Source of the DNA: Pseudomonadales bacterium
Lineage (GTDB): Bacteria > Pseudomonadota > Gammaproteobacteria > Pseudomonadales > Pseudohongiellaceae
Length of the DNA: 64,000 nucleotides
Assembly: GCA_024234365.1 (NCBI GenBank)
Contig: JACKOK010000001.1
Span: 744,001-808,000 of the forward strand
Direction of reading: 5' to 3'
Shown here: in pieces, positions 16,525 through 25,659 of the stretch
Layout of the letters: each line of letters opens with the position of its first letter
Position numbering within the stretch: the stretch's first letter is position 1
The notes under the pieces: generated by a model
Seen by the model: only the letters and a program-made list of their open reading frames with translations
The model's database searches: none
What the model was told of the DNA's origin: nothing
Translations under genes and position numbers: made by a program

Positions 16525-18645
16525 TCAGAAGTACCACATCATGCGGCCGTAGAGGCTGCGGCCCAGGCCCGGCAGGCGCCCTCCCATGGCAACATCGGGG
16601 TTGTAGGCGCGGTTGTAGCCGGCCAGGTGATCCTCGTAACGTTCGTCCAGCAGGTTGTTGATACCGGCGCCCACTTCCAGCATGGGGGTCACGTTCCAGC
16701 GCCCGGACACATTCACCACGGTATAGCCGTCTGTCTTGGCCTCCAGGTTGGTGTTGGACACACGATCCTGATCGGCGTAGGTCACGGTTTCAAAGCTGGT
16801 GGACCAGCCATTGCCGCGATAATCCAGCGCCAGCACCAGATTGTCCGGTGAGATGCGATAGAGGTCGTCGTTGATGTCGTCGCGCTGGCCGCGTACCAGG
16901 CTCATCACGGCGCGCAGGTCCAGTTGTGAGGACAGCGCGTAGTGGGCCTCGGCATCGAAACCGTAGTAGGTGGCATCGACGTTGCTGAACTGCAGCGGGT
17001 CGGGTGAACCCATGCCCATGTTCGCCATCATCTGGGCGAGCGTGATGGACGGGGTGTCCGTGCTGGGCACGCCCTGAATGAAGTCATCCACTTTCTTGTA
17101 GAAGGCGCGCGGGTAGAACGAGAAGTCGCGGCCATCGTAGTCAAAGCCGGCCTCCAGTTCGTGAGCCACCTCGGGTTTCAGGTTAGGGTCGCCGACATAG
17201 GTCTTGCCATCGGCCAGGCCTCCGGTGGAGGTCAGCGGCATCCACAGATAACGTTCCTGATAGGACGGTGCGCGGGTTTTGCGGGCAGCACCCACATACC
17301 AGGTGGTGTCGAAACCGGACTCGATGCTCAGGCGGGCGAACCAGTCCACGTCATTGTCAGACTGGGAGAGATCCATGGCGTTAAAACGGGTCGCCAGCGA
17401 GGCCGCCAGATTGTTCATCATGGTGGGCATGCCGGGCAGGTTCATCGGGTTCGTATTGGCAAACACATGGCCCGAATCCGTTGTTACGCGGTTGTAGCGT
17501 GCGCCGATTTCCAGGCCGGTGTTGTCCGACAGGGACATTTCCCGTTCCAGGTAGACGCCGACGATATTACGCTCGATATCATTGAAATTATTGATGAAAA
17601 ATGCCGGAGCATTGGGGTTCAGGATATTGGCGTTGTGCTCGGCATAGTTGCCGTCGATGCCGGTACGCCAGACGCCGTTGCTCACATAGCGCTCTACCTT
17701 GAGGGCGAAGCCTTCCCCCTTGCTGGTGGTGCGGGAGTTGCGGAAGCGAACCCCGTCGGGGGTGCCGGCGGCCGTCAGTGGCGGACGGCGCAGCGTGTTA
17801 TTGCTCATCCAGTGCAGGATGCTGCTCTTGGAGACCTGCAAGTCTATCTTGTAATCGGCCCCGTCCCAGACGTATTTGCCGCGCCACAGGTCGCTGTCCA
17901 GCGCCATGATGTCCATGGGCAGGGCGGCGTTGCCGGCGTTCAGGGTATTGTTGCGGGCAAAATCCAGGCTGAACTCATGGTTGCCGCGGGTATAGCTGTA
18001 ACCAGCATCCCAGCGGTCACGGTCGTATTCCGAGGGCGTGATTTTGCCGCCGTCGAATTTGGAATCGCCACCCTGTTCCTGCATGAAGAAGCTGCGGAAG
18101 ATGTGGTTGCGGTTGGTCAGGGACAGCAGTGAGCTGGCCACGTGGCCGTCATTCACTGTCTGGCCGCCGAGATAGGCGCGCCCGGCAAGGCTGAACTTGC
18201 TGGAGTTGCTGAATTCCCCTCCATAGGTCTGGGCCTCCATATGGCCACCGATGGTTTCCTGCCCCATGCTCACGGGCACGATGCCGCGACTGATGGAGAG
18301 CGATTCGATGAGAGCCACCGGGGCGTAATGCAGCGGTGCGTCCATGGCATTGGGGCCACCGGAGTTGATGTGGGTGCCGTTGATGGAGACATTGACGCGG
18401 TCGCCGAACATGCCGCGATACTGGGCGAGACCAGTCAGCTCACCGTTTTTGTTGACGTTGGCGCCGGGCATCTTTTTCAGCAACTCCGCCGTGTCGGCCG
18501 GGGCCACCATGGTGTCATCGGTGCGCACGGTGTGGGTGTCCTGCACGCCAATGACAAGGATTTCCTCGACATTCGGGTCCTGCGCGAGGGCGCTCTGACA
18601 TGCCAGCGCACACACAGGCACCATGTATCGAACAAATGGTTTCAT
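16525..18645 (-). CDS. TonB-dependent copper receptor (OprC/NosA-like)
   Basis: 706 aa. Signal peptide (VPVCALACQSALAQ), TonB box-like VEEILVIG, then a plug with KKMPGANVNKNGELTGLAQ and YRGMFGDRVNVSINGTHI, which closely resembles OprC and NosA. Those proteins bind or import copper at the outer membrane. Met-rich loops (MNLPGMPTMMNN, MMANMGMGSPDP) suit Cu binding. The barrel ends in YGRMMWYF, with the expected terminal Phe. NosA homologues supply copper for nitrous oxide reductase, and a NosR-like gene lies 2.2 kb away. Single gene by spacing: 216 bases separate it from the DUF1080 gene. Confidence 0.93.
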   Translation of the reverse strand: MKPFVRYMVPVCALACQSALAQDPNVEEILVIGVQDTHTVRTDDTMVAPADTAELLKKMPGANVNKNGELTGLAQYRGMFGDRVNVSINGTHINSGGPNAMDAPLHYAPVALIESLSISRGIVPVSMGQETIGGHMEAQTYGGEFSNSSKFSLAGRAYLGGQTVNDGHVASSLLSLTNRNHIFRSFFMQEQGGDSKFDGGKITPSEYDRDRWDAGYSYTRGNHEFSLDFARNNTLNAGNAALPMDIMALDSDLWRGKYVWDGADYKIDLQVSKSSILHWMSNNTLRRPPLTAAGTPDGVRFRNSRTTSKGEGFALKVERYVSNGVWRTGIDGNYAEHNANILNPNAPAFFINNFNDIERNIVGVYLEREMSLSDNTGLEIGARYNRVTTDSGHVFANTNPMNLPGMPTMMNNLAASLATRFNAMDLSQSDNDVDWFARLSIESGFDTTWYVGAARKTRAPSYQERYLWMPLTSTGGLADGKTYVGDPNLKPEVAHELEAGFDYDGRDFSFYPRAFYKKVDDFIQGVPSTDTPSITLAQMMANMGMGSPDPLQFSNVDATYYGFDAEAHYALSSQLDLRAVMSLVRGQRDDINDDLYRISPDNLVLALDYRGNGWSTSFETVTYADQDRVSNTNLEAKTDGYTVVNVSGRWNVTPMLEVGAGINNLLDERYEDHLAGYNRAYNPDVAMGGRLPGLGRSLYGRMMWYF

Positions 18646-18809
18646 CTTGATTCACTCTCCCCTGGGTATTTTTCTGGCCGCGAGTCTAACAACTGGGCCT
18701 TGCCGGCGAGTGTGGCAAATTGTCGCAGCGATGGCGGTGAGAGCTGGAGAATGCGCTGTCAGGGCAGAAAATACGGGGGCTGTGGTGCTTTGCGCGGTTT
18801 GCTGAGGGT

Positions 18810-18850
18810 GCCGGGTTGATTGCACATTCTTTGATGTGCCTCAACCCGGC
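18810..18850 (-). terminator. Long stem-loop after the DUF1080 gene
   Basis: GCCGGGTTGA (18810-18819) pairs with TCAACCCGGC (18841-18850), continued by GCACAT/ATGTGC around a 6-base loop. There is no T-run. It is 12 bases past the DUF1080 stop, so it may stop or stabilise that transcript. Confidence 0.45.
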
Positions 18851-18861
18851 GCGTGGGGCGA

Positions 18862-19452
18862 TCAGCGGGGCTGGATGCGCATATTGCGGAAGCGCACGGT
18901 GCCGCGCGCCCATTGCAGGCCGATGGGGCCGGCGCTGTACTGGGAGTCCATGACGTGCACGGTCTGTTTGCCATTGAGAATCACGGTCATGTGCTCATTG
19001 TCCATGACGATGTCATAAGTGTTCCACTGGCCCCCGGCTTTCGGATAGGGCTCAGAGACCGGGCCGATGTGCACGATGCCGCCGGTACCGAAGCTCGGGT
19101 CGGGGCGCTGGTCGAAGATATTGGCTTCATAGCAGCTGCGGTCGGTGATGGCGTTGACGTCCTGGCAGCGCATGTAGATGCCGCTGTTGGCATCGTCACT
19201 GACCCAGAACTCCACGTGCAGCAGGAAGTTGCTGTAGGACTGTTTGGTCAGCAGGAAGGACGCGCCATTGCCGGCATCCGCCTCGATGACGCCATCGCCT
19301 GCGTGCCAGTTGGCATTTCCTGCCACGGTGAAATTTTCCATGCCCTTGCTGCCATCGATGAGCTGCACCCACTCGTTGTCGGCGGCAGAGGCCTGGGTGG
19401 ACAGCAAGGCGGCCAACAGCATGCCGAGCAGATTGCGTGAAGTCTTGGTCAT
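18862..19452 (-). CDS. Secreted DUF1080 (3-keto-disaccharide hydrolase-like) protein
   Basis: 196 aa with a signal peptide (LLGMLLAALLSTQASAA). The remainder is one concanavalin-like jelly-roll: WVQLIDGSKGMENF at the front, SNFLLHVEFWVSDDANSGIYMR in the middle, GGQWNTYDIVMDNEHMTVILNG and IGLQWARGTVRFRNMRI at the end. This is the DUF1080 pattern. Some relatives act on 3-keto-sugars; others are only carbohydrate-binding. It follows the lipase-like gene by 19 bases on the same strand. Confidence 0.88.
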   Translation of the reverse strand: MTKTSRNLLGMLLAALLSTQASAADNEWVQLIDGSKGMENFTVAGNANWHAGDGVIEADAGNGASFLLTKQSYSNFLLHVEFWVSDDANSGIYMRCQDVNAITDRSCYEANIFDQRPDPSFGTGGIVHIGPVSEPYPKAGGQWNTYDIVMDNEHMTVILNGKQTVHVMDSQYSAGPIGLQWARGTVRFRNMRIQPR

Positions 19453-19471
19453 GAGCTTCTCCTGATAGAAC

Positions 19472-20836
19472 TTATGGGTTCAGAGCGTTCAGTGATTGAA
19501 TTGTGAACAATTCATCCTTGTGTTCCCGCGTTAACACGATATCGATAAACACGGTCCGGTTGGGCTGAAAGAATTGCCGCACGGCCCTGGCATCGAGGCG
19601 CAGTTGCCCGATGTCGTGGTTGCCGAAACTGCGATAACCCACCAGATTGTGTGCCTCGCCCAGATCGGGTAGTGCCGACAGGCTGATGCTGAGGTCCGTG
19701 TCCTGTGCATCGATAATCCGGTACAACGCGCTGCAGTCAATCATGAAACTGCGATAGGCCGCATTGTCCTTGTTCACATGCACTTTCACAAGCGCCTGGC
19801 CATGCACCTGCTCCGCCAGGCGATCCTCGTCGCCACGCGCGGTGTCGCTGAAGAACTCGATCACATAGTCCTGCACATCGAAGCCCTGATCGTCACGCAC
19901 ACGGAACACGGTGTTCTGGAAGCCGTGTTTGTGAGCATGGCTGTCCTGTTCATGCCGGGCCAGCACAGTGGCAGTGTGTTCTGCACAGCGTTGTCGCCAG
20001 GCTCTGAAGGCCGCCGTGCTGCGGATGTCCAGTGCTTGCAGGATGAAATCCAGCAGGGCCGGGTTGTCCGGGTGTTCTTCACTCTTCAGGGCAATGGAGG
20101 AGTGATCGAAACCGTCCATCAGCACAAAGGCCGTGTCGCCCCGGGCGCTGCGCAGAGCGCCGTATTGCGGCACCCGGTTTCCGGGAGGGAAGCGAATCTC
20201 CAGCGCGGCACAGTCAAGGTTCGCGCTGGCGGCGTACACGGTCCCGTCCGAGCCCAGCTCATTGGCCAGTGAGCTGATGCCGCGATAACCGGTATTGCCG
20301 ACGATGACCGTGGTGCGCACGCCGGAGGCACTCATGGGGTTGCGCTGCAGGCGGTCACGCTGTGCCAGCGCCCAGGCATAGGGGCTGGCCATCTCCAGCG
20401 CACGCAGGATGCGGGCACCGGTCTGAAACCGTTTGCGCGCATTGAAGCCCTTGAGCACGCGGCCGTAGATGGCGCGGCCCTTGTGCGCCAGCGGGGAACC
20501 GAAATTGGCCGGGGCCAGCATCAGCAGATTGTTGATGGGGGGCGTGCGGCCCTGTTCACTGAAACAGCTTGCCATCCAGTCGCGGATGATGAGCCCCCCG
20601 GTGGAGTGCACGATGACATCGATGGATTTCGGGGCCAGGGGCAGGGCCTCGGCCTCCCAGGCGCGTTGCAGGCCGCGCACGAGGTCGGCCATCTGCACAT
20701 CATCGTCCAGGGAGATGTAATTGCCGAGAAACAGCGAGCTGACGCGGCGGCCGCTGTTGGCCTCAAGCGCCCGCGCCAGCGGCAGGAAGGACTCGGCCTC
20801 GTCGCTCCAGCCGTGAATGATGAGTAAAGGCTTCAT
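19472..20836 (-). CDS. Alpha/beta hydrolase (lipase-like) with C-terminal beta domain
   Basis: 454 aa from the ATG at 20836, preceded by a good AGGAGGT site. KPLLIIHGWSDEAESFLPLA is the oxyanion-side start of the fold. VIVHSTGGLIIRDW holds the Ser nucleophile in an HSTGG elbow, as in PGAP1/LCAT-like hydrolases. No signal peptide, so it acts in the cytoplasm. From about residue 300 a second, beta-rich domain follows (VHVNKDNAAYRSFMIDCSALYR to the end), of unknown purpose. It lies 49 bases after the NosR-like gene and 19 before DUF1080, so a co-transcribed set is likely. Confidence 0.83.
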   Translation of the reverse strand: MKPLLIIHGWSDEAESFLPLARALEANSGRRVSSLFLGNYISLDDDVQMADLVRGLQRAWEAEALPLAPKSIDVIVHSTGGLIIRDWMASCFSEQGRTPPINNLLMLAPANFGSPLAHKGRAIYGRVLKGFNARKRFQTGARILRALEMASPYAWALAQRDRLQRNPMSASGVRTTVIVGNTGYRGISSLANELGSDGTVYAASANLDCAALEIRFPPGNRVPQYGALRSARGDTAFVLMDGFDHSSIALKSEEHPDNPALLDFILQALDIRSTAAFRAWRQRCAEHTATVLARHEQDSHAHKHGFQNTVFRVRDDQGFDVQDYVIEFFSDTARGDEDRLAEQVHGQALVKVHVNKDNAAYRSFMIDCSALYRIIDAQDTDLSISLSALPDLGEAHNLVGYRSFGNHDIGQLRLDARAVRQFFQPNRTVFIDIVLTREHKDELFTIQSLNALNP

Positions 20837-20885
20837 ATCGGGCACCTCCTCTTGGCGGGGAGGGGGCCGCGAGTACACGCCGGGT

Positions 20886-22916
20886 TCAGGAGTTTGCCTG
20901 TACCGGCGTTCCGGCTCCCAGATCGATCACGTTCACGCGGGAAATATGGTGCTTGCGCCGCTTGATCTCGTCAATGGAATGGCGACAGGTTCCGGCCAGA
21001 TTGATCAGCTTGGTGTCGCAGATATCACAGCGTACGCATTCCTTGAAGTCGATCTTCTCGCCGCGGATGGCGCCGGTGGGGCAGGCGTGTTCACAGACCT
21101 TGCACATGGTGCACTGCTCCACGCGCTTGATGCGCAGCGGGCTGACCAGGGACACCACGCCAAGTGCCGCCCCAAGAGGGCAGACGTAGCGGCAGTAGAA
21201 ACGTTCCACCAGGAAGCAGCCCGCGACAATGAGCAGCAGAATGGCCCACAGCACCGCGGAGGGGCTGAAGAAGAACAGCGTGCCGAAGGGCTCGAAGTAC
21301 TGGAAGATGCTCAGCGCCGGGTTGACCACGGCGGTGACCACGATCAGCGCGAGAATGGCGTATTTGATGTAGATAGCATTGTCATGAACTTTCTGCGGCA
21401 CCTTGAGCTGCCATTTCTTCGGGCGGAAGCGGGAGATGAAGTCCTGCAGGGCGCCGAAGGGGCACAATGAGGAACAGAAGATACGGCCCCACAGCAGCGT
21501 GGTGATCACCGTGAAGACGATGATGATGAAGGTGGTGAGGTTATTGGTAATCGCCTCCGGCCCCAGCTTGATGACGCTGGTGATATGGGAGACCGACAGG
21601 AAACCGTTTTTGTAAAACCCAAGATAGAGCAGGGTAGCGGTCAGTGCTGTCCAGCGCACCTTGCTGTTCTTGCTGAGGAAGGCGGCCATGACCAGGCCGA
21701 GAATGCCCAGCAGCAACAGCACATCCGACCAGACCGTGGTGCCCCAGGGCGGGTCCAGGCGCAGGCGGGTCAGGAAGGAGGCGTTTTCCAGCTGTTTGGC
21801 CAGCAGCTCCTCTTCGGACAGAATCATCTCGTTGTGCGCCAGCCTCAGGCCCAGGCCGCCAAGGGTATACTCGACAGAGGCATCGGGATTGTTGACCCCG
21901 GGTGGGTGATAAATGATGGTGAAAGGGCGGGTCACATCGAAGTCCGGATGCATGGCTACGACAACTCCGTAATTGGCATGACCAACGATGGCGCCTTCCA
22001 CGGCATCCCCTGCGTTGCTGTAGCGATTGCCTGCTACACGGCGCACGTTGCCGTCCTGTTCCATTGACATGGGGAACTGGCGAAAACCGCGTCCTGCACC
22101 CGGGCCACGGGGCATGATCAGCATCAGCTCGCCATCGCCGGAGCGGAAGGAGGCATCGGATTCCACGTTGTTATAGGCCTCTTCCCCCAGGAAGAATTCG
22201 CCGAGGGCGCGGCGGCCGATGTAGGTGAATGCCATGGTCAGGGCTTCCCCTTCGGCGCTGACGGACTCCAGTTCAGTGATGACGCCCTGGGCCAGCATGT
22301 CGTCCCAGGACAGCTCTTCCAGCTGCAGTTTGGCGTTTTCATTGGAGTTCATTTCCGCCTCGCTGCCTTCGCCGAAGCCCATGTAGAAACGGGCGACCTT
22401 GCGGGCGGTCTCGCCCACGCTGTGGGCGATGGCGGTGCTGGTGGCTGTGGCGGCACTCAGACCGTCCACGTCACGGTAGACCCGGAAGCCATCGGTGATC
22501 GGTTTGTTGCGGAACTGGGAGTAGAAAATGGAGTTGTCGACGAAGTCGCCACGGGAGTACATATAGGATTCGTTGTAGTCCATCACCTTCATATTGGTGA
22601 CGATGCCGTCCATGTTCATGCCCACCAGCACGTCGATGACGGCGGCATAGCCTACGCGCATGGGTGGATAATCGCGGTTGGTGAACACGAAGCCGACCTG
22701 TTCCTGCTCGCCCGTGTCGGGATTGCTGCGATAGCCTCGGTAGACAGGCGCTTCCCCGCCCTCTTTCTCGGAGAAAGTCTCGGCCTGGGGCAGAACTTCT
22801 TTCAGCCATTCGGGCTGCACATCGGTGGAATACGGAGTCTTGGCAGCGAAACCGGGGGCGCTGATCAGAGTCAGCAGTGCGCCCAGCAGCAGGGCAGTCA
22901 GAGAAAGGCGATGCAT
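20886..22916 (-). CDS. NosR/NirI family FMN-binding, iron-sulfur membrane protein
   Basis: 676 aa. Signal peptide, then a periplasmic FMN-binding domain (about 60-180) in which the Thr of LSAATATSTAIA would carry covalent FMN. About five or six membrane helices follow from residue 390, with two CX3CP motifs on the cytoplasmic side (CSSLCPFGALQD and CRYVCPLGAALG). The C-terminal polyferredoxin has CTMCKVCEHACP and CVRCDICD. This is the domain order of NosR, which feeds electrons into nitrous oxide reductase maturation or turnover. nosZ, nosD, nosF, nosY and nosL are not in the window, so its partner here is uncertain. Divergent from the VOC gene. Confidence 0.87.
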   Translation of the reverse strand: MHRLSLTALLLGALLTLISAPGFAAKTPYSTDVQPEWLKEVLPQAETFSEKEGGEAPVYRGYRSNPDTGEQEQVGFVFTNRDYPPMRVGYAAVIDVLVGMNMDGIVTNMKVMDYNESYMYSRGDFVDNSIFYSQFRNKPITDGFRVYRDVDGLSAATATSTAIAHSVGETARKVARFYMGFGEGSEAEMNSNENAKLQLEELSWDDMLAQGVITELESVSAEGEALTMAFTYIGRRALGEFFLGEEAYNNVESDASFRSGDGELMLIMPRGPGAGRGFRQFPMSMEQDGNVRRVAGNRYSNAGDAVEGAIVGHANYGVVVAMHPDFDVTRPFTIIYHPPGVNNPDASVEYTLGGLGLRLAHNEMILSEEELLAKQLENASFLTRLRLDPPWGTTVWSDVLLLLGILGLVMAAFLSKNSKVRWTALTATLLYLGFYKNGFLSVSHITSVIKLGPEAITNNLTTFIIIVFTVITTLLWGRIFCSSLCPFGALQDFISRFRPKKWQLKVPQKVHDNAIYIKYAILALIVVTAVVNPALSIFQYFEPFGTLFFFSPSAVLWAILLLIVAGCFLVERFYCRYVCPLGAALGVVSLVSPLRIKRVEQCTMCKVCEHACPTGAIRGEKIDFKECVRCDICDTKLINLAGTCRHSIDEIKRRKHHISRVNVIDLGAGTPVQANS

Positions 22917-23126
22917 GTTGTGGGGAAGTCCTGTTCTTATTGTCTGTGTCTTATAGTCTGTGCGGGTCGGCCGTTACTATACTCTGCACGATACCATTGC
23001 TCCAGCATACGGGGAAATCATTGCAATCTGTAAAGAAAGATTCGCTTGACGGACTGAACGTTCGGCGCAGATGATCAAGCCCCTTAACGGATGAAAGACT
23101 CTTTCAATAACAAGAGGGTAAAGACG

Positions 23127-23915
23127 ATGCGTAATCAACACGGCGATTTTATCTGGTACGAACTGGTGACAACGGATCTGAATGGCGCACAGGCGTTTTA
23201 TGAAGCGGTGCTGGGCTGGGCGATTCGGGATTCGGGCGTGCCGGACATGGACTACCGCTTGGCCGCCACGGCCACTCAGGACATTGCCGGACTGATGGCC
23301 CTGCCTGCCGAGGCTCTGGAGGCGGGGGCGCGTCCGGTCTGGCTCGGCTATGTGGCGGTGGACGATGTGGATGCCGCGGTGGCAAAGATTGTCGCCGAGG
23401 GCGGCAGCGTGCAGATGCCGGCCATGGATATGCCTGGTGTTGGCCGCTTTGCCATGGTCATGGACCCGGACGGTTTGCCCTTCTATGTGATGCGCGGTGC
23501 GCTCAATGACACGAGTCATGCTTTTTCCGGCTCCGCCATCGGGCACTGCAGCTGGAACGAACTGTCGGCAAAAAGCCTGACTGGTGCAGAAAAATTCTAT
23601 ACCCCCCAGTTTGGCTGGCACTTTGCCGATGGCATGGATATGGGCGAGATGGGCATGTACAAATTCATTCAGCTGGGCGAGAAGGGCATCGGCGGAGCCA
23701 TGCAGGCACACGAGATGGCCGGGCCGCCCCTGTGGAATTTCTACTTCCGCGTTGCCGACATCGACAAGGCGGCAGCGACCATACAAGCGCAGGGGGGAAA
23801 GATTCTGCACGGCCCCTCCGAGGTACCGGGCAATGATTTCATTATCAACGGGCTGGACCCGCAGGGCGTGCTGTTCTCCCTGGTGGGAGCACGCCAGGCT
23901 GCCGGGACTGAATGA
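23127..23915 (+). CDS. Two-domain VOC (glyoxalase/dioxygenase superfamily) protein
   Basis: 262 aa from ATG 23127 (MRNQHGDFIWYELVTTDL). An upstream ATG at 23091 would add 12 residues and is less likely, since relatives begin at this HGDF. Two VOC modules are visible: residues 5-120 (GAQAFYEAVLGWAIRD, VAKIVAEGGSVQMPAMDMPG) and 130-255 (HCSWNELSAKSLTGAEKFY, AAATIQAQGGKILHGPSEVPG). Such proteins bind a metal between the modules and act as dioxygenases, resistance proteins or lyases. Substrate unknown. The S4-domain gene follows 19 bases later. Confidence 0.87.
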   Translation: MRNQHGDFIWYELVTTDLNGAQAFYEAVLGWAIRDSGVPDMDYRLAATATQDIAGLMALPAEALEAGARPVWLGYVAVDDVDAAVAKIVAEGGSVQMPAMDMPGVGRFAMVMDPDGLPFYVMRGALNDTSHAFSGSAIGHCSWNELSAKSLTGAEKFYTPQFGWHFADGMDMGEMGMYKFIQLGEKGIGGAMQAHEMAGPPLWNFYFRVADIDKAAATIQAQGGKILHGPSEVPGNDFIINGLDPQGVLFSLVGARQAAGTE

Positions 23916-23934
23916 GAGGATAGAGGGAAAACAG

Positions 23935-24231
23935 ATGCGGGATGTCATGCTTGAGCGTGAGCCGGTGGAACTTTACAAGGTTCTGAAGTTTGAGGGCCTG
24001 GCGGAGCACGGTGGTGCCGCCAAGTCGATCGTCAGCGAGGGGCTGGTGAAGGTCAATGGCGAGGTGGAGACGCGCAAGCGGCGCAAGATTGTTTCCGGTG
24101 ACACCATCGAGTGTGGTGGCGAAGCTCTCAGGATGGTGGGAGCGGGCTTGCCCGCGAATGAGTCTCATGCGGCACCAAACTATTCGCGGGCAAGCCCGCT
24201 CCCACATCAGCCTGCTCCCACACATCAATAA
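23935..24231 (+). CDS. S4-domain RNA-binding protein (YbcJ-like) with REP-derived tail
   Basis: 98 aa. Residues 8-66 are an S4 RNA-binding module (LYKVLKFEGLAEHGGAAKSI, VKVNGEVETRKRRKIVSGD), like E. coli YbcJ of about 70 aa. After GGEALRMV the reading frame enters a REP inverted repeat. About the last 30 residues (GAGLPANESHAAPNYSR and onward) are translated repeat, and the gene stops only 26 bases beyond it. The tail is therefore probably recent and non-essential. It follows the VOC gene on the same strand. Confidence 0.85.
   Translation: MRDVMLEREPVELYKVLKFEGLAEHGGAAKSIVSEGLVKVNGEVETRKRRKIVSGDTIECGGEALRMVGAGLPANESHAAPNYSRASPLPHQPAPTHQ
24136..24205. repeat. REP doublet (GTGG-type), inverted pair
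   Basis: A perfect 24-bp inverted repeat at 24136-24159 and 24182-24205. Each arm has a GTGGGA head and its own small GCGGGC-TT-GCCCGC hairpin. The layout (two head-to-head REPs with a short spacer) is that of a BIME, as described in Pseudomonas and relatives. It sits inside the 3' end of the S4-domain gene. Confidence 0.9.
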
Positions 24232-24242
24232 AGGAAGTCCTG

Positions 24243-24266
24243 ATCGCCTGCAGGGCAGGCGCCTAC
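24243..24266 (-). repeat. Single REP of the GTAG-like type
   Basis: The reverse complement matches the REP family clustered at 49.0-49.3 kb, but the stem pair A/T is swapped: CCTGC-AGG-GCAGG instead of CCAGC-CCT-GCTGG read on the other strand. The swap keeps the hairpin paired. It overlaps the last 4 bases of the PNPOx-like gene. Confidence 0.75.
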
Positions 24267-24817
24267 ATCCCATTTTTCTCGATGATCTGCGTGGGCAGCC
24301 CGTCAATGCTGAATTGGTTCTTGTCCCGCCAGTACTGGCGGATCACCTCTTCCCCTTTCTTGGTTGACCAGTCGCGTAACTGATCGCGCTCCTCCCTGTA
24401 ATCGAAAAACGGAACGGCCATGCCGCAGGAGGTTTGCACCCGATCAATCTGCATATCGAACACCTGACGGCTGCCGGGTATTGCCTCGAAGTGGGCAAAG
24501 AGGGTGTCCCATTCGGGCTCACCCGGGTGAATTGCCCGCGCCGTGCCGTACAGCCGCAGAATCATCGGCGTGCCCTCAAAGGCGCAGAACATCAACGTCA
24601 TTCTGGGAATCTCCAGCAGGTGGGCGGCGGTCTCGTTGCCACTGCCGGTGACGTTCAACCACAGCACCCGCTTGGGACCCAGCACGCGCAGTGAATCCAT
24701 CCCCTTGGGGGAGACGTTCACACTGCCGCTGCTGGCGGCGGTGCCAACAAAGAAAATCTTTTGTGCGGCGATGAAGTCGCTCAGCTTGTCGTTAAGTTCC
24801 GTGTACTGCTGTCCCAT
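24263..24817 (-). CDS. Pyridoxamine 5'-phosphate oxidase-like flavin-binding protein
   Basis: 184 aa from ATG 24817, preceded by AGGAG. The split-barrel FMN-binding fold shows in FFVGTAASSGSVNVSPKGMD, NVTGSGNETAAHLLEIPRMTLMF and MILRLYGTARAI. The C-terminal SCGMAVPFFDYREERDQL is typical of this general stress-type subgroup. It probably uses FMN or F420-like cofactors on an unknown small molecule. Fourth of a same-strand run from MarC through GNAT and the extradiol enzyme, with gaps of 5 to 13 bases. Confidence 0.88.
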   Translation of the reverse strand: MGQQYTELNDKLSDFIAAQKIFFVGTAASSGSVNVSPKGMDSLRVLGPKRVLWLNVTGSGNETAAHLLEIPRMTLMFCAFEGTPMILRLYGTARAIHPGEPEWDTLFAHFEAIPGSRQVFDMQIDRVQTSCGMAVPFFDYREERDQLRDWSTKKGEEVIRQYWRDKNQFSIDGLPTQIIEKNGM

Positions 24818-24830
24818 GGGGTGCTCCTGT

Positions 24831-25649
24831 TCAGGGTTTTGCCAGCCACAGGAAAGCGCTGGCCTGTTTGCCGAGGATGGACATGCCGACATGTCGGTCC
24901 GCTGCCCGGCCCGCGAAGCCATAGCACACATGCAGTGGCAGCAGATGCTCCTCGCGGGGGTGACAATAGCGTGCAAAGGGGGCTGCCGCCCAGTCCTGCA
25001 GGCGCTGACGGCGATCTTCTTCGTTCAATGCCGTATCGGTACAGGTGTGCTCCAGCCAGTCCTCAAAGCCTTGATTCATGCGCCGGGTCTCGTCGGTTGA
25101 GGGGGCAAAGAAGGCGCGCATATTGTGAAAGGAAAACCCGGAGCCGATCAGCAGCGCGCCCGGCGGTAGAGCACCGCGCAACGCCTCGCCGAGGCGCAGA
25201 TGGGCATCGGCATCCAGGCTGCCGAGCAGGGAGAGCTGGGTACAGGGGATATCGGCGTCCGGGTACATCAGCAGCAGCGGGATGAACAGGCCGTGATCGA
25301 ATCCGCGTTCATCATTTTCCGTGGCATCGAAGCCGTGCTGCCGCAGTTGCCGGAGCAGGGTATGGGCCAGCGCCGGGGCACCCGGAGCCGGATACTGCAG
25401 CGCATAGGACTCCTCGGGAAAGCCGTAGTAATCGTAGAACAGCGCGGGGGCGGGGTGGCTCAGCAGGGTGGGCCGGGCTTCTTCCCAGTGTGCGCTCACC
25501 ACCACGATTGCGCTTGGCCTGGCACAGCGGCTGGCAATATCACGCAGGGTTGTCCGGATCTCCTCGTGTCCGGGGTCGCCCAGCACGGGCAGCGGGCCGC
25601 CACCATGGGACAGGAACAGAGCACTGGCGACAGGCGATGTGGCAGGCAT
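24831..25649 (-). CDS. LigB-type extradiol dioxygenase (4,5-DOPA dioxygenase-like)
   Basis: 272 aa. Metal-ligand and catalytic pieces: LFLSHGGGPLPVLGD at the N terminus, IVVVSAHWEEARPTL, HGLFIPLLLMYPDADIP and the C-terminal HPREEHLLPLHVCYG. This is the YgiD/DODA class III family, which opens catechol-type rings or acts on aldehydes using Zn or Fe. It starts 10 bases after the GNAT gene stop and ends 13 bases before the PNPOx gene, so co-expression is likely. Confidence 0.92.
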   Translation of the reverse strand: MPATSPVASALFLSHGGGPLPVLGDPGHEEIRTTLRDIASRCARPSAIVVVSAHWEEARPTLLSHPAPALFYDYYGFPEESYALQYPAPGAPALAHTLLRQLRQHGFDATENDERGFDHGLFIPLLLMYPDADIPCTQLSLLGSLDADAHLRLGEALRGALPPGALLIGSGFSFHNMRAFFAPSTDETRRMNQGFEDWLEHTCTDTALNEEDRRQRLQDWAAAPFARYCHPREEHLLPLHVCYGFAGRAADRHVGMSILGKQASAFLWLAKP

Positions 25650-25659
25650 GGACGTTCTC

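Noticed and set aside
16525..22916. A complete nos operon
   Set aside because: Only a NosA-like receptor and a NosR-like protein are present; nosZDFYL are not in the window.
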